From Cunninghamia lanceolata (lineage: Eukaryota > Streptophyta > Pinopsida > Cupressales > Cupressaceae), in NCBI GenBank assembly GCA_027924645.1, contig BSBN01000242.1:4836001-4900000 (forward strand): 64,000 nucleotides of DNA, read 5' to 3'. Shown here piece by piece: positions 1-11,292 of the stretch (within the stretch, counting starts at the first letter, position 1; the number at the start of each line of letters is the position of its first letter). The notes beneath the pieces were generated by a model. It searched no databases. It had not been told where the DNA came from and saw only the letters and a program-made list of their open reading frames with translations. Position numbers and translations under genes: made by a program.

Positions 1-232
1 TTATTTGCTCCTGTTAAGGTTTAATATGAGCATTTCTGAGACTGAATCACTTATCTATTTGTCATCTGAATTCTCAGCACATTCAACATGTCTTAAACAT
101 TAACGAGAGCTCTAATACAATGCTAGAGAAGCTTATAGCTAATCTTTAGACATTATATTTGCATGTATTCTTTTTATTAAATTATTTGAATTCTGCTTTC
201 TCTAGCTAATATCCATTTCATTTCTGGTACAG

Positions 233-372
233 CTGTGCAGGTGTTTGCCAGTACATGAAAATGGGAGGGTGTGCTATACGGCTTTCAGAGCCTTTATTAA
301 AGTTTCGTTCAACCGCTGATTTGAAATGATTCATGCATACTTGTGGCTCACTGTTAGGAATAAGGACCACAA
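233..372 (+). CDS. SPRTN: SPRTN exon a: SprT core with damaged HExxH
   Basis: Acceptor AG at 231-232, donor GTATGT at 373. The exon reads CAGVCQYMKMGGCAIRLSEP and on to ...STADLK, typical of the Spartan core just before the active site, then hits TGA at 327-329. Shifting one base (frame from 323) resumes with EMIHAYLW and NKDH. Family members normally have about six residues here, ending in the first His of HExxH; they are missing. The remaining E (323-325) and second His (332-334) are intact, but zinc binding should be lost. Confidence 0.75.
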
Positions 373-492
373 GTATGTGTTCTCAATATTTTCCTAGAAG
401 TTTTCATTTTTTGTCACAATATTACAGTAGCCTTCTTTTGAGCTATCCTCATCCTCTTGATTTTACATATTTCTTTGTGATCTTTAAAAAAG

Positions 493-559
493 TGATCACG
501 GCCCTTGCTTTCAAAAGCTGATGATGGAAATAAATTCTAGCACACTACCTGATCACCAG
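493..559 (+). CDS. SPRTN: SPRTN exon b: third zinc-ligand region
   Basis: Acceptor AG at 491-492, donor GTGAGG at 560. With AA carried over from the previous exon it encodes NDHGPCFQKLMMEINSS and on to DHQ. This corresponds to the D/H-G-x-G-P-x-F segment after the helix of the SprT active site, which supplies the third zinc ligand in the family. The frame agrees with both neighbours. Confidence 0.8.
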
Positions 560-649
560 GTGAGGGTCTAAATTCTTTATGCAGTCTTTGGTTATTTGTT
601 ACACATATATATCAGATTGTCTCATGCTAAGTTTTCATATTTGTTACAG

Positions 650-730
650 AGGCCTGCATGTGGTTATGCCTTAAGTATTTATCACAACTTCACTGATGAA
701 GTTGACAATTATAGAACTCACCATTGGAAG
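650..730 (+). CDS. SPRTN: SPRTN exon c: end of SprT domain
   Basis: Acceptor after TTGTTACAG (649), donor GTATGC at 731. It encodes 27 residues containing ALSIYHNFTDEVDNYRTHHW, the family's YHxFxxEVxxYRxHxW block that leads into the Cys-rich zinc ribbon. Phase 0 at both ends, no lesion. Confidence 0.8.
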
Positions 731-1040
731 GTATGCTTATTTATATATCATAATATCTTGTTTATAGATATGCTGTAGATGTAAAAGATATTGCAAAATA
801 CTTCATGAAATATTCAATATTCCATCTAAGTTTATTTTGGATTTGGCCTGGAGCCAAGCTTTATGTTTATGTGATTTGACATTTTTATTTGATAGTATAA
901 GTATTCACTCTTACTTTGATTCACAGAGTATAGCCTAAATTGTTTTAGTTAGGTAGATGGAATCATGACCGAGTTGAAGCTTTTGCTAGAAATTGTAGCA
1001 GTAACAACTGAGCAAATGAAATTTTCTTCTCATATTGCAG

Positions 1041-1148
1041 TGTCAAATTTGTGGAGACCTAATAAAGAGGGCAATGAACAGCTTCTGACTGTATGACAAG
1101 GGTTGTTCATAATGAACTCTGTAATGATACTCGTGGCCATTGGCACCA
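1041..1148 (+). CDS. SPRTN: SPRTN exon d: zinc-ribbon Cys pair, frameshifted
   Basis: Acceptor after CATATTGCAG (1040), donor GTAAGA at 1149. It starts CQICGDLIKRAMN in phase with exon c, then runs into TGA at 1086-1088. A different frame starting at 1081 resumes with ASDC and continues to GHWH, in phase with the next exon. Relatives usually have a few more residues (Arg/Pro/Ser) between MN and SDC, so a short deletion is the simplest reading. The Cys residues of the ribbon are retained. Confidence 0.7.
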
Positions 1149-1273
1149 GTAAGAACAGTTGCTTTCATTCGAGAGTCTTCTTTAGCTGCATTCTTGTGGG
1201 TGATTGATGAATCCTCTCATTAATATTTTATCTTGATGTGAATGAGAAGAGTTATGTATGTATTATCTTGCAG

Positions 1274-1359
1274 ACATCAAAAGAATTGCTGTGGGGAATA
1301 CATAAAGGTAGCTGAGCCTGCAGAGTATCAAGAGAAGAGAAGACGTACGAAAATTTCTG
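1274..1359 (+). CDS. SPRTN: SPRTN exon e: HQKNC..GEYIKVAEP block
   Basis: Acceptor after TTATCTTGCAG (1273), donor GTAGGT at 1360. With CA from exon d it encodes QHQKNCCGEYIKVAEPAEYQ followed by a basic KRRRTKIS tail. This is the conserved end of the Spartan zinc-ribbon region (HxKxCGGxYIKIxEP in relatives). It ends with one base (G) carried into exon f. Confidence 0.8.
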
Positions 1360-1413
1360 GTAGGTTAACAATAAATTTTGACAAGATGTATAAAGATTTC
1401 TGGTAGGTTAACA
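1353..1413 (+). repeat. Duplicated splice-donor segment
   Basis: An 18-base sequence spanning the exon e donor (ATTTCTG|GTAGGTTAACA, 1353-1370) recurs at 1396-1413, 43 bases downstream, with the same GTAGGT. Both copies are visible directly. The second could serve as a decoy donor. Confidence 0.8.
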
Positions 1414-2059
1414 TTAAATTTTCATCAAGAAGATACTTTAATGTCTTTTCAGAAGAATGCGAAGTTTCTTTTTCCTTTAGACCTTCTACATTGAGAACCT
1501 GTGCATTTCCAGATGATACATTGCATCAATGCTGCAATGGGATAAAATTATGTTCCTTAACTTTTAAGCTGGTCAAAATTTTATGGTAACCCAAGCTAAT
1601 ATTCAATTTGATCGTTAATTGCTTATTGAATGCGATCAAAAAATCTATAACCGGTTTTCAAACTTCAGTTGCATGAAACAAATGGTTTTGGTGCATGATA
1701 GCAGTGTAAACTGCTAGTTCATTAGGTGAAAGGGGTTGATATAAAATTTTCATGGCATTTGAGTAATACATAGAGTCGGACATCAATCAATTTAAATGGC
1801 TTAATACTATATAATAATGTAAATATCATAGTTCAAAAACTTGGACTTGACAAAAACTTGGCAGACCCAAAATTTAACTTGAAATTAGGACTCGACAAAT
1901 TTCTTGAACATTAAAAAACATGTAAAGTTGCAAAATAATATTCAAAAACATGCATAAAATTGATTTTTGAGAACTCAGAAGTAGTTTTCCTTCATCTATA
2001 GATTAGAAAACAAGTTCAATACACATCATAGTGTCATATATCATATAATAAAATTACAA

Positions 2060-2950
2060 ATCCTCATTTACAGCTGCTTATGCTATCCATTCTGCTGCTG
2101 AGTTATCGTTAGCTCCCTATTGGGATAATGAGGAATCCTTTGTAAGGGTTGCTCTATTGGCACTAGTTGGTTGTGCTGCATTGGTGGTTTGGCCGATTGA
2201 TAAGCAGGTTTTTGTGGGTATAGATGATTGCTTTGGAATGACCTATATCCTTGATTAGGCTGCTGGTTGTGTGTTTGACTTGCAAGATGTTGTCCATTAA
2301 CATAACGGGCCTTTGTACATGATGTTGATTTCTTCTCAGGGTAGTGACCTCATTGGACATGGTTCAAAGTAGATTCCTCATCTCATCCAGCTTAGAGGGA
2401 GCTAATGGCTTAGCAAAGTGATGCTTCGGTTGTGGCCTTGATAGTATTGGGTTCAGGAGTGATTGAGGAACAAATCGCTCATTTGCATTTGTTGGTATGG
2501 TGGCTGGATGCCTGGGAATAGAGGCATTAGAAGACAGGGAGCCAATCTACCAATTTGGATTAGGTCATTCTTTGTTGCCAGAGCAATATCATATATCACT
2601 GGGAGGCTATTTCCTCTTCTATGTTTCATGACCATAGCTACTTTAGAATCAATACCAAAATTGATAGTTGAGAGTTCATCAAGGATTCAACTATAGGACT
2701 GTAAAACTAATTTTGTGGGGATTCAAGTCCCATTGTGGTCACAAGAAACTATTGGAGCGACTTTTTTGCACCAACCTAGTTCCAGGGGTTGATGTGCCGC
2801 ATGTGAGTAGTCCAACAATGGAAAGACTTATTGGCATCAATGCCTGTGGCAATGAGGGTGATTCCAACAAAGCAATCTTTGGGGTTAGAGGGCTGGTTCT
2901 CTTCCTATCAAATGGAGTAAACCTAAAGCTATCCACGTTGTGTATGCCGG
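2060..2950 (-). pseudogene. Decayed Ty3/gypsy-like gag relic
   Basis: The minus strand gives broken frames resembling the linker part of a plant gypsy Gag: a Q/P/N-rich stretch at about 2100-2300 (QPNQGYRSFQSNHLYPQKP) preceded by a segment with KLDEMRNLL and TMSNEVTTLRR. Several stops and frame changes interrupt it. No LTR, zinc knuckle or pol is seen next to it. The call rests on composition and general resemblance only. Confidence 0.35.
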
Positions 2951-3049
2951 CAGGGGGGATGAAAAGAGTTAGAGATTGCAGAAAGCAAATAATTAAAACA
3001 AAAGGCTCACATCAGATAGATTAACTTTCTTCACAATCAGAGGAAAGCT

Positions 3050-4430
3050 AAGTAGCTCACGATGCAATAATCAACAGGAAATATACATGTATAACAACTA
3101 CATGGTGAGCAAAGACTAGACTGGTGATACTTTGATGGCTTGCTTATTATTAACTTCTTTGATCATGTACAGTTACAGAGACAATATTTTTGGAAACATA
3201 CATAGAGGCTCCCTTGTTAGAAATGAAGAGAGACAAGATTCAACTACCATATCAGGTTTTTCAACTCAGTTATGACCAATATCCTCCTTGGAGAAACAAT
3301 CAACACATCAGGCTCTTCAACTTAGTTCAAAATTCCTCTCATTGTAAGGGCACATAGGCTAGTATATATAGTTCTATTCTACCCTCCCCACAAAAGTTTC
3401 CCCCAAATTACATTTGAATTTCAAATCTGTAGAAGGAAGACAATTTTGGATAATCCAATGTCTTAATTTTTTTCTTGGTGGTTGGGCACAACGATGCAAC
3501 CATTTGTACCTAGTCTATGGAGTTTGTTGTCTAGCTTCTATGTTTCTCGAGACTCTGGTAGGTGAAACTTTCTATCTAGGTATCATTCGAGTGATAGCCA
3601 TGAATTTTGGCCCATACTATTCCAAGAATTTGAAATTTAGATGTGTTGAATCCTGCTTGTGCTAGCCTAGTGTTGTAGACTCTCTTAGGATGACATGGGG
3701 AGGCTACAAGTACCAAAATTGTAGAGCTGAGATGTAAGAAGTTGCTTTGTGTTGCCATGGTATCATGTTGTGTGGGCTGTCAAATGAGGTTGCTGGTGGT
3801 AGATTAGACAGTACATGCTATTTTTTGAGATACTTCGCTCCTTGCCTTTTCGTAAAACCTTGTGAGCACACCATGCATCTCGAACAAGGCAATGACTTTG
3901 CGTTATACTTAAAGATAGAGGTGGGGCTTGCAAATACTTTATAAGGCCCACCTTCCTTTCGTTTGCTTCTTTGTCTTGCCCATGTGTCGTTATGCTGAGG
4001 CTTCCTGGGAAAACTGGTGCTAGCAACCTTTGAAAAGTCCTACAAACCTTTAGATCAAAATTGTTTTGGACGTTTGGATGACTTGCATTCAACGAGACTA
4101 TGAACTTCTTCAAACTTTAACAAGGGACCAAAACTGCAAATTTGAATTGGAGCAGGGAGGCCCACAGATGCCACGTGATATTCTTATTGATCAGAGAATG
4201 AGGTGGGATAGATCCACTGCTTGTAGTGAAGAATTCACTACAAGACCCATAGGTATGTGGGAAAGGCAAGCTTTGCAAAGTAGTTCCATAGTTGCATAAA
4301 AATATATAGAGTATTCAACCTACATAGGTCAGTGTGCTACTTGGGGTTTTATAAAGAAGCCACAAAACAAATGAGAAGAGGTAATGAGACTATGGTTGGA
4401 CACCTAAGGATTTATTCTGTCGACCTTGTT
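3050..4430. other. Intron sequence, nothing recognised
   Basis: Only short unconnected reading frames occur here on both strands. I see no repeat, RNA gene or protein motif I can name. Confidence 0.5.
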
Positions 4431-4436
4431 GGTGTC

Positions 4437-4975
4437 TGTTGGTTCCCAAAATAACTACAACCCGAAACCATGAAACATTTCACAATCACCTAGGCTAGGG
4501 GTGTTATCAAAGTGATTGGAAAGAGGTTTGTCAACAAGTTGGGGTGATTTTGGCCAACATTATAGAAGTGGGTAGGCTCCTCTACACTTTCAGCTCAGTT
4601 AGGCTTTGGAGGGATATTCCAAGGGGTATACCTTAACAGGTATTGAGTTCAAACAAGATGAACAACTAAAAACCAATGAACAACCAAACCCATCCCGTTA
4701 TCTTGATCCCAAAATTGTCACTGAACCAAGAACAATTGGTTGTCACAAAACCCCTAGCTGATGTAACTGTGCATGCATGACCCACATGAAATAGATTCAT
4801 TTGTATTCACTTGAAATAATTCTCTGTTTATATTGACAGTCAAGGATGCATAGAATTAATGGTTCTTCCTCTAAACCATTGGTTAATGTTCTTGTTTGTT
4901 TAAAATGATGTGAGGCTGATAGGAATGGCTCCAGACCGGTGCCTACTCTATGCGCAACAGAGTCATAGTTCATTA
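4437..4975 (-). mobile_element. Fragment of LTR family C (3' part)
   Basis: TGTTGGTTCCCAAAATAACT at 4437 and the following 0.5 kb match the reverse complement of the last part of solo LTR C (about 24040-24636). Shared blocks include the text around CACCTAGGC and GACCGGTGCCTACTC. Only the U5 end of the LTR is recognisable; the rest is deleted or too diverged. Confidence 0.6.
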
Positions 4976-5589
4976 AGAAAACAACAAACTGAAACCAAAA
5001 GAACAATGAGCTATGTGTTTGCATACACCACAGAATATGAAATCTTGAAACATAACATACTTAGTAATCCAGAAAATAACTGCATATGCCCATATATAAC
5101 ATGAGAGACTATTACAAAGCTTGCAATATTTTAAGAATGCTGTCACATTCATCTGACCTAATATTACATTCATGCCATCAAACATGGCAAAGGAAAACAC
5201 CCAACTGCGACTGAGAAATCTTCTTGGACACATACCTAATAACCTGGAGACATTCTGCAACAAAAACCATATGTAATATCAACTCTTTTGACTTCAGGGG
5301 TCTGCACTCCTTAATGAGTTGAACTGGCGTTTCAATGGTTGTCCTACAACTTTCTGCACCTATAGCTGTCTTTTGGAGACCACACACAAAAAACCCACCT
5401 CTCTTTCAAATGAGTTTCAATCTTGCCTTTATATCCTTAGCATCTTGGATTTGATGTTGGAATGGGAGGGAAAGCCCCAACAACTCCACCAACTACAATA
5501 AAAACATAAATTTCAACTACCCATTTCGCATTGATGGCAATCTTGGAAGTTGTTGGCACTTTTTTGTGTGTTTCTGGGTTTTTCTGGAC

Positions 5590-6085
5590 CTTTGACGGGT
5601 GTCGGGTCGGCTGGAGAACTTGGGTGATGGACTAAAGTCCAAGAGTCTTGGTGGGTGCAGAAATCCTATCGGAACTAAAAGTGGCGAAAGTCAAAATTGA
5701 AAGTTTGACTCGAAATTGCATAACATACCTAGCCCTTTCCTCAAAAAATTATTTGGAAATTCTTTTTTTTTCACCTCTAAGTTCGTCTTGAAAAATTAGG
5801 GGGTCCAGAAAGATTTTGAACTTTTTAGCACGATGTGGGGTCACGAGGTTGTAGCAGGAACCAAGTCCAAAAGTCCCTGCGGGTTCCAAAATCCCGAGAG
5901 GACAATATATTTTAGAATAACATTTAAGTAGTGATTTACATTACTTTAAGTTATTTTAAAATATATTGTCAGGATGTTTGAGAGGGGTTTTGGATCCATA
6001 GGAGTTAAACTGTAGAATCTAGAATTTGGAGGATCCATCAGATTTTAGACTTAGTCAAATTTTTAGGGTTTCGGGGTTTCAGACT
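5590..6085 (-). mobile_element. Fragment related to LTR family B, with hairpin
   Basis: The reverse complement shares with LTR B (17040-17290) the order: GACTAAGTCTGAAA motif, GATGGATCCTCCA, TCTAGAATTTG, a CCTATGGATCC segment, CTCAAACATCCTG, then a hairpin. The hairpin at 5901-5970 has arms beginning GACAATATATTTTA and ending with the complement. It is a third, diverged family member or a fragment of one. Confidence 0.5.
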
Positions 6086-6499
6086 TAGCCAAAATCAGGC
6101 GTTCAACAACATCAAGGTAAAGGCACAAGGATCCCTTAGGAAAATTTTGAGAAATTTGAAAAGATGGTGCAAATAAGAGGCTGAAAACTTGGGTGCCAAT
6201 AGTGTCCTTTTCCAACTGCAAATTGAAACAGGAAGAAATACTTAAGATTACAAGGTGGCTTAATTGTCCACGTGCAAATCTTCAATCTTTCATGCACCCA
6301 TGATTTGAGAATAGTCCGTGATAACACTCAACGAAGGAAAAAACCCATGAGTGTTTGGTTTGCTAATTGCATGCACTAATTTGATCTCTATGTAAACAAG
6401 CCTTCTTTGTATCTTATAATTCACCTTGGGGATAGAGTCCATTGGTATTGTGGCTTTGTAAGATTATGCTTGGATTACCTTGATGTAATGTCCTATTTA

Positions 6500-7530
6500 A
6501 ATCTAAGTTGCCCATCCTGGTACGGGTTCAGATACGGGTACGAGGTTCGGGTACGCGGATACGACAATTTTTTTGGCTCGGGTACGGTACGACAACATAT
6601 ATATATAATTAAATTAATATATATAACTATATAGATTAATAAATATTTATATTTATGTATATATATTATATATATAAAATAATTAATTTATATATAACTA
6701 TATAATATATAATAAACAACTAAGGCATTTGCTGTAGCTCAACTAATCCTCTTCTTCTCCCAAGTATTACATAAGAGTAAATGAACATTTCTACTGTGCT
6801 GGAGATAGATGAGAGACTCCCCAGTTTTTGTCTTTTGCATTGGCTCTCCAAATTTAATCTTAACAATAAAATTTCTCTTCAAAAATAATTAAAAAAAAGA
6901 CATTTGGCCTTTGCTGCATTTCTGAGGATGTCCAATGAGGATGCCTCAGATCTTTTATATATCATTTATGTTTTCTACATGTGCACAAAATTTCTCACGC
7001 AAACTACAAATACATGCAAAATATCTGTCCTTGCCAACAGGATTTTCTTCCCTTTGTATTTCAACAATCTTCTATACTGGTTCCTACCACACATTAACTG
7101 GATTTCTCTCATTCAATGTCTCTTTTGTCTGCTCACCTTTATTTCACATCCTTAATTATTGGGCACTCTCACTCCCATAGACCTCTGCCTTTAGTCATTT
7201 TCTTGTGGCCTCATACCATATTTTAAATGAAACACCCTAATTGCAGAGAGACAAAAATTTAACCATAAAATGCACAATTAATAAGAAAGTACAATGTTTG
7301 AATTGTCAATATATATCCAAGAACTTCCTAAACTATCTTTAGAATATATATTTTAATTTTTTCATGCATTTTCACCCAATGTTCGCCCAACATCCGCCCC
7401 GAGCACCCCAGGTTCCCGGGAAGGACCCTGGACGAATCCCAGGGACTACTAGACCCGTACCAGGACCCAAAAAGAACCCATACAGGTACGGGGACCATTA
7501 TTGAAGAACCTGGTATCTTAGGTTTAAATT
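6500..7530. mobile_element. Possible degenerate TIR element with GGTACGGG words
   Basis: The left end (about 6496-6600) contains TTTAAATCTAAG followed by CCTGGTACGGGTTC and several more GGTACG words. The right end (about 7380-7530) has ACCCGTACCAGGACCC, GGTACGGGG and then CTTAGGTTTAAA, roughly the inverted counterpart. Between them lies an AT-rich stretch (TATATA runs, 6593-6715) with no coding. The terminal inversion is imperfect, so this is tentative. Confidence 0.3.
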
Positions 7531-7539
7531 TTTATATTT

Positions 7540-8280
7540 TTCTTTAAGTATAATAAAATTTGACTCACAATTATAGCAGTACAATTAATTATAAATATGA
7601 TATCAACTTCAGAAATTGCAGTTTTACAGTTCATTTTAATTCAGATATAATATTTAGAATATATTTCAGGAAAGATGGAACTTATCCTTTTTATCTGCTG
7701 TTAATTATCCCAAATCTGCAATGATTTTTCTTCACTAAAATGCCTTTGAATTGTCTCCAAATCTGCCTGAATCAAGGGTTTTCGTCCACTAACTCAGTAA
7801 TGGAAATTAGGGGGTTGTTGTCCTCTAATTTCAAACCTAGAAGGATTTCGTCCTCAGGTTGCTTGAACTACAGTCCCTGCTCCACAAGGAGTGAAAGTCA
7901 GATATAAAATATATTCACAATTGATTGATTTATTCCTTATTCTTGCTTGGTCTCTCTTAAATACCTTTTTCCTCCAATAGATATAACTCTTCATGTTCCT
8001 TCATGACCCTTGAGAGAAATTATTATTTAAAAATAAACTTTAATTTAAGAGACCTTATTTAATATTTTAATTGTACTTTATTATAATTTTATAATATTAC
8101 TTGAGCGCTCCTTTTTGTGACCTTATGATTCTCTTAATTGGGCGCTTGGGTTTATCTTGGTTTCATTTTTAAAAGGGGACATCACACTTGATAAGGCAAA
8201 TGAGGCTGTGGTGGATTCAGTTTTGGCATTTTAGGCCATGTTCCCTTCATGAGGGCTACCTAAAAGATGTTGAAAAGGTC
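7540..8280. other. Intron sequence, nothing recognised
   Basis: AT-rich sequence with short frames only. I see no motif that I can assign. Confidence 0.5.
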
Positions 8281-8283
8281 ATA

Positions 8284-8365
8284 GCTGTAATATCAGCTGT
8301 GAAATTGTACACTAAAAACCTTTGGCTGTAATATCAGCTGTGAAATTGTACACAAAAAACCTTTC
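8284..8365. repeat. Two-copy tandem repeat, 41-bp period
   Basis: GCTGTAATATCAGCTGTGAA and the rest of a 41-base unit occur at 8284 and again at 8325 with one or two changes. Each copy contains CAGCTG. Confidence 0.9.
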
Positions 8366-9153
8366 TTTTGCAGATTCTTTCATTAGACATATTATCCTTA
8401 TCAGGGCTTTGCAATTACATGTTTTAACTTTTAAAGGATTAATTAGGAGACTGACAAAACATCATAATTTTTGCACAGAATACTCATTCCAGAACCACAT
8501 GGTATCTTGATAGGGATAAATTTCAGGATAATGGAAACTAATTGCAAAATGCTAAGTTAGACACCTTGAAGCAAATGAAAGTGGTTCCATTGTAACCTAC
8601 TATCCAAAACCTGCAAAACTATTCTGGTTAAATAAATTGAGAATCTGATTAAACATCTGATCTTCAGTAGAATAATGCATCATTTAGAAGAATTCTAGAC
8701 AAGGAAAAGTACAATATTAAACAACCAATAGCTCAAGAATTAAAAGGCATTGCTGGAATCATTTGGCTGGCAAAAATGGATCAGAACTATGTTCCATGGT
8801 GTTCCTAGGACAGGGATGGTGGGATGTGTCTCGGGAATGGCAATCTAGAGGCCATATTTGGGGGATGGACGTGTATATATTTTTACGTACATATAGGGAA
8901 ATTCAAATATTTGCAAATTTATTTATACATGCGATCAAGATTCAAGTTTAGAGATTCATATAATGCTTTAATTTCAAGATTCAACGTTCAATGTTCATTG
9001 ATTCAAGTATAGCAGCAATAAAAAAATAAAAATTGATTGTTTTCGTTACCACAAAAGTCCCCAAGGCTACAAAATGACAAAATGCCCAACAACGGACATA
9101 GCAGTAAGATTATAGATTAAAAAGTTTATAGATGTCGACAACCAGACCTATAG
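8366..9153. other. Intron sequence, nothing recognised
   Basis: Short frames only. A GGGATGG/GTGGGATG word cluster at about 8810-8870 resembles the GC-rich clusters listed elsewhere. Confidence 0.45.
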
Positions 9154-9415
9154 CTACGCCTCATTTGGGCTATCAATATCAAAACTGGCCTCTGATTCTG
9201 AGTCACTCACTATATCAAATTGTGACTCATCCAATGAGATCTCAATCAAACCCTATTACACCTCCTCATCAATATCTCTAGCATCTTTAGGATAAACATC
9301 TCAATGTGTGGTTGGAGTCTGCCGATCTTGAAGTATTAAGGCACTAAGAACTGCAGCCAATGACAAATGGTGGCAATGCTTGATCATTCCTTCCTATTCA
9401 CAGTGACAAGTGCAA
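9154..9415 (-). pseudogene. C-terminal relic of a SWIM-finger protein (transposase-like)
   Basis: The minus strand reads CTCHCE, a stop, then EGMIKHCHHLSLAAVLSAL, a pattern like the CxCxnCxH SWIM zinc finger of MULE/FAR1-type transposases. Further down come KDARDIDEEV and an acidic tail (SLDESQFDIVSDSESEASF) ending in TAG at 9154-9156. Stops interrupt it. It could equally be a host-derived SWIM protein fragment. Confidence 0.35.
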
Positions 9416-9559
9416 AATTGATTGTGGTAATTGTGAATTGCAAATGGGTGAGTGGATTACATATAGGGAGGCTTTAGGGTTTCATAAAGGGTGTGGGAGG
9501 GCCCCCCCTTTTTTTGTTTTTTAAATAAAATGCGACTTTTTTAAAATTAGAAAAGGGAG

Positions 9560-9790
9560 ACACCTAGGCATCCCTTGAACAGTTCAGGGACATCACACAC
9601 ATCCCCAATCGTCTTGGGGACGACTAGATGCCCTCAGGACGTTGAGTCACGTCAAGAGGCATTTTGGTGACAAGCCCTTGAAATCCTTGAGGATAGGGAA
9701 TGGCCAAGGAACGTCCCCTGCCATCCCTGCCATCCCCTTGTTTTGGGGATGGGAATGGGGACACTGTTGGAAGGTGGGGACATGTCTCTG
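9560..9790. repeat. GGGGAT/GTCCCC word cluster
   Basis: Dense short GC words (CATCCCC, GGGGACGACTAG, CGTCCCCTGCCATCCC, GGGGATGGGAATGGGGAC) in otherwise AT-rich intron. Similar clusters occur at 55395-55435, 56880-57060 and 61715-61770. They may be ends of a dispersed small DNA transposon, but no clean inverted termini or target duplication could be fixed. Confidence 0.4.
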
Positions 9791-10046
9791 TAAATTAGGT
9801 TCAAAAAGATCTTTTGCATTATTGATCAGAAAAAAGAAACTCAAATTAGAAAAAATATTGACTGGTGAGTATCTGAATATAATATCATAAAATTGTGTAG
9901 TAATCGATCCTAGAAAAAAATGTAGATTCTTGTCACCCTCAACTCTGAGGAACTTCATTATTATTTTGAATTTGAACGTACTCCGCAGAGACACCATTAC
10001 GGTAAAAAGTTCATCGTTGAGGATAAATTTTTTAAATAACTTCTAT

Positions 10047-10377
10047 TGTTTACTCGCCTATCTGATAAATGAATACTAAGTACTTGCAATAATGAACAAA
10101 ACTTACAATGCATACCAGACAGAGGAGTAAAAGTGTATCTTTATTAGCACATGAAAGTATTATAGAAGTAGACCAGAGATGGTCGGCCAAGGATTAGAGT
10201 CGATCCAACTAGATCACACCCCTTCCTTGACATTACAATGACTATTGAGAAGACCCGACAACTAACTGACTCGGACAAACTGACTCTTACAACCACCTGA
10301 GAGGCGACAAACAATTAATACATAGTTGGATAACCCAAATCATCAAATATAATAATCGACATTTTATATGGACTGCA
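10047..10377 (-). repeat. Gypsy A 3' LTR
   Basis: 331 bp, highly similar to 26546-26894, with several substitutions and a missing segment relative to it. Boundaries were set by TG/CA ends and the adjacent purine tract at 10378-10390. Confidence 0.85.
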
Positions 10378-10740
10378 TCATCCCTCCAAAAGAAAAAGTC
10401 GCCTTCCAAATGATGGAAAAGCCATGAAGTATCAAGTGACATTAGGTAAGTTGTGCCAAATTGACGACAATGTTGAAGAACTTGGAGGAAAACTTGAAAG
10501 TACAAGAAGAAGTAGAACCAACACATCCTAAATGGTGAAGAACAACTAACCAAAGGACCCAATTTGATTCCACACTGAAGGCTGAGAATGTTGTACGCAA
10601 TTGAGCACTGAACCAAGATAGTACTGCAAGCATCTTAAAAGCATTCTGATCATGACAAGATTGTTTAGTGTCCCCATATGCCATGAATGTACATCCATTT
10701 AATTCACCAACTGACAAGAATGATTTTTTGTTTTTGCTTC

Positions 10741-10855
10741 GTTTGATGGGGGTCTGGGGGCAACGCCTCCATCGGGGTTGAGGGGTAGCGCCCCTCACGA
10801 GGGTTTGTGGGTAGTGCCCCTAGCAGGGGTCTGGGGGCAGTGTGGGTCTTCATGG
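10741..10855. repeat. GC-rich GGGTCTGGGGGCA repeat
   Basis: Several near copies of GGGGTCTGGGGGCA alternate with AGTGCCCCT-type words. A closely related block lies at 29830-29915, and both follow the same T-rich lead-in (AATGATTTTTTGTTTTTGCTT). That points to one dispersed repeat family inserted in two elements. Confidence 0.6.
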
Positions 10856-10934
10856 CACACACCAATTTTGCTCTCCCAGACCATCCTGCTGATTGTAGAA
10901 AAAGTGGACTTGAAACTTGTATAACTGGGGGAAA

Positions 10935-11208
10935 TAATAGAGATTTTAGGCAGAATAATAGATGCAACAAAAATTAAACATAACAAAAATATCGTGCTTG
11001 ATTATTTTCCATTCAATACATATTACATATATATAGGATGCTCATATCCTATTTTGTAGGAAACTCCTTAAAACAACTTTCCTAAATATATTAAGTTGTT
11101 TTAACAACTTAACATATTCGTACCTCTAATACAATAACCTATATAACAAACTATAACAACCCTACTAAATTATTATTTTATGCATCCTATGATGCAATAT
11201 TTCCAACA
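10935..11208 (-). repeat. LTR (3') of gag-only Copia H
   Basis: 274 bp, matching 13621-13893. On the minus strand it starts TGTTGGAAATATTGC. Confidence 0.9.
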
Positions 11209-11292
11209 CCCCCCCATATTGCATCATTCTCCAAATGGGCATAGTGGACCAACAATACTTGATGACCACATTTTAGTAGTTCATTATAAGGT

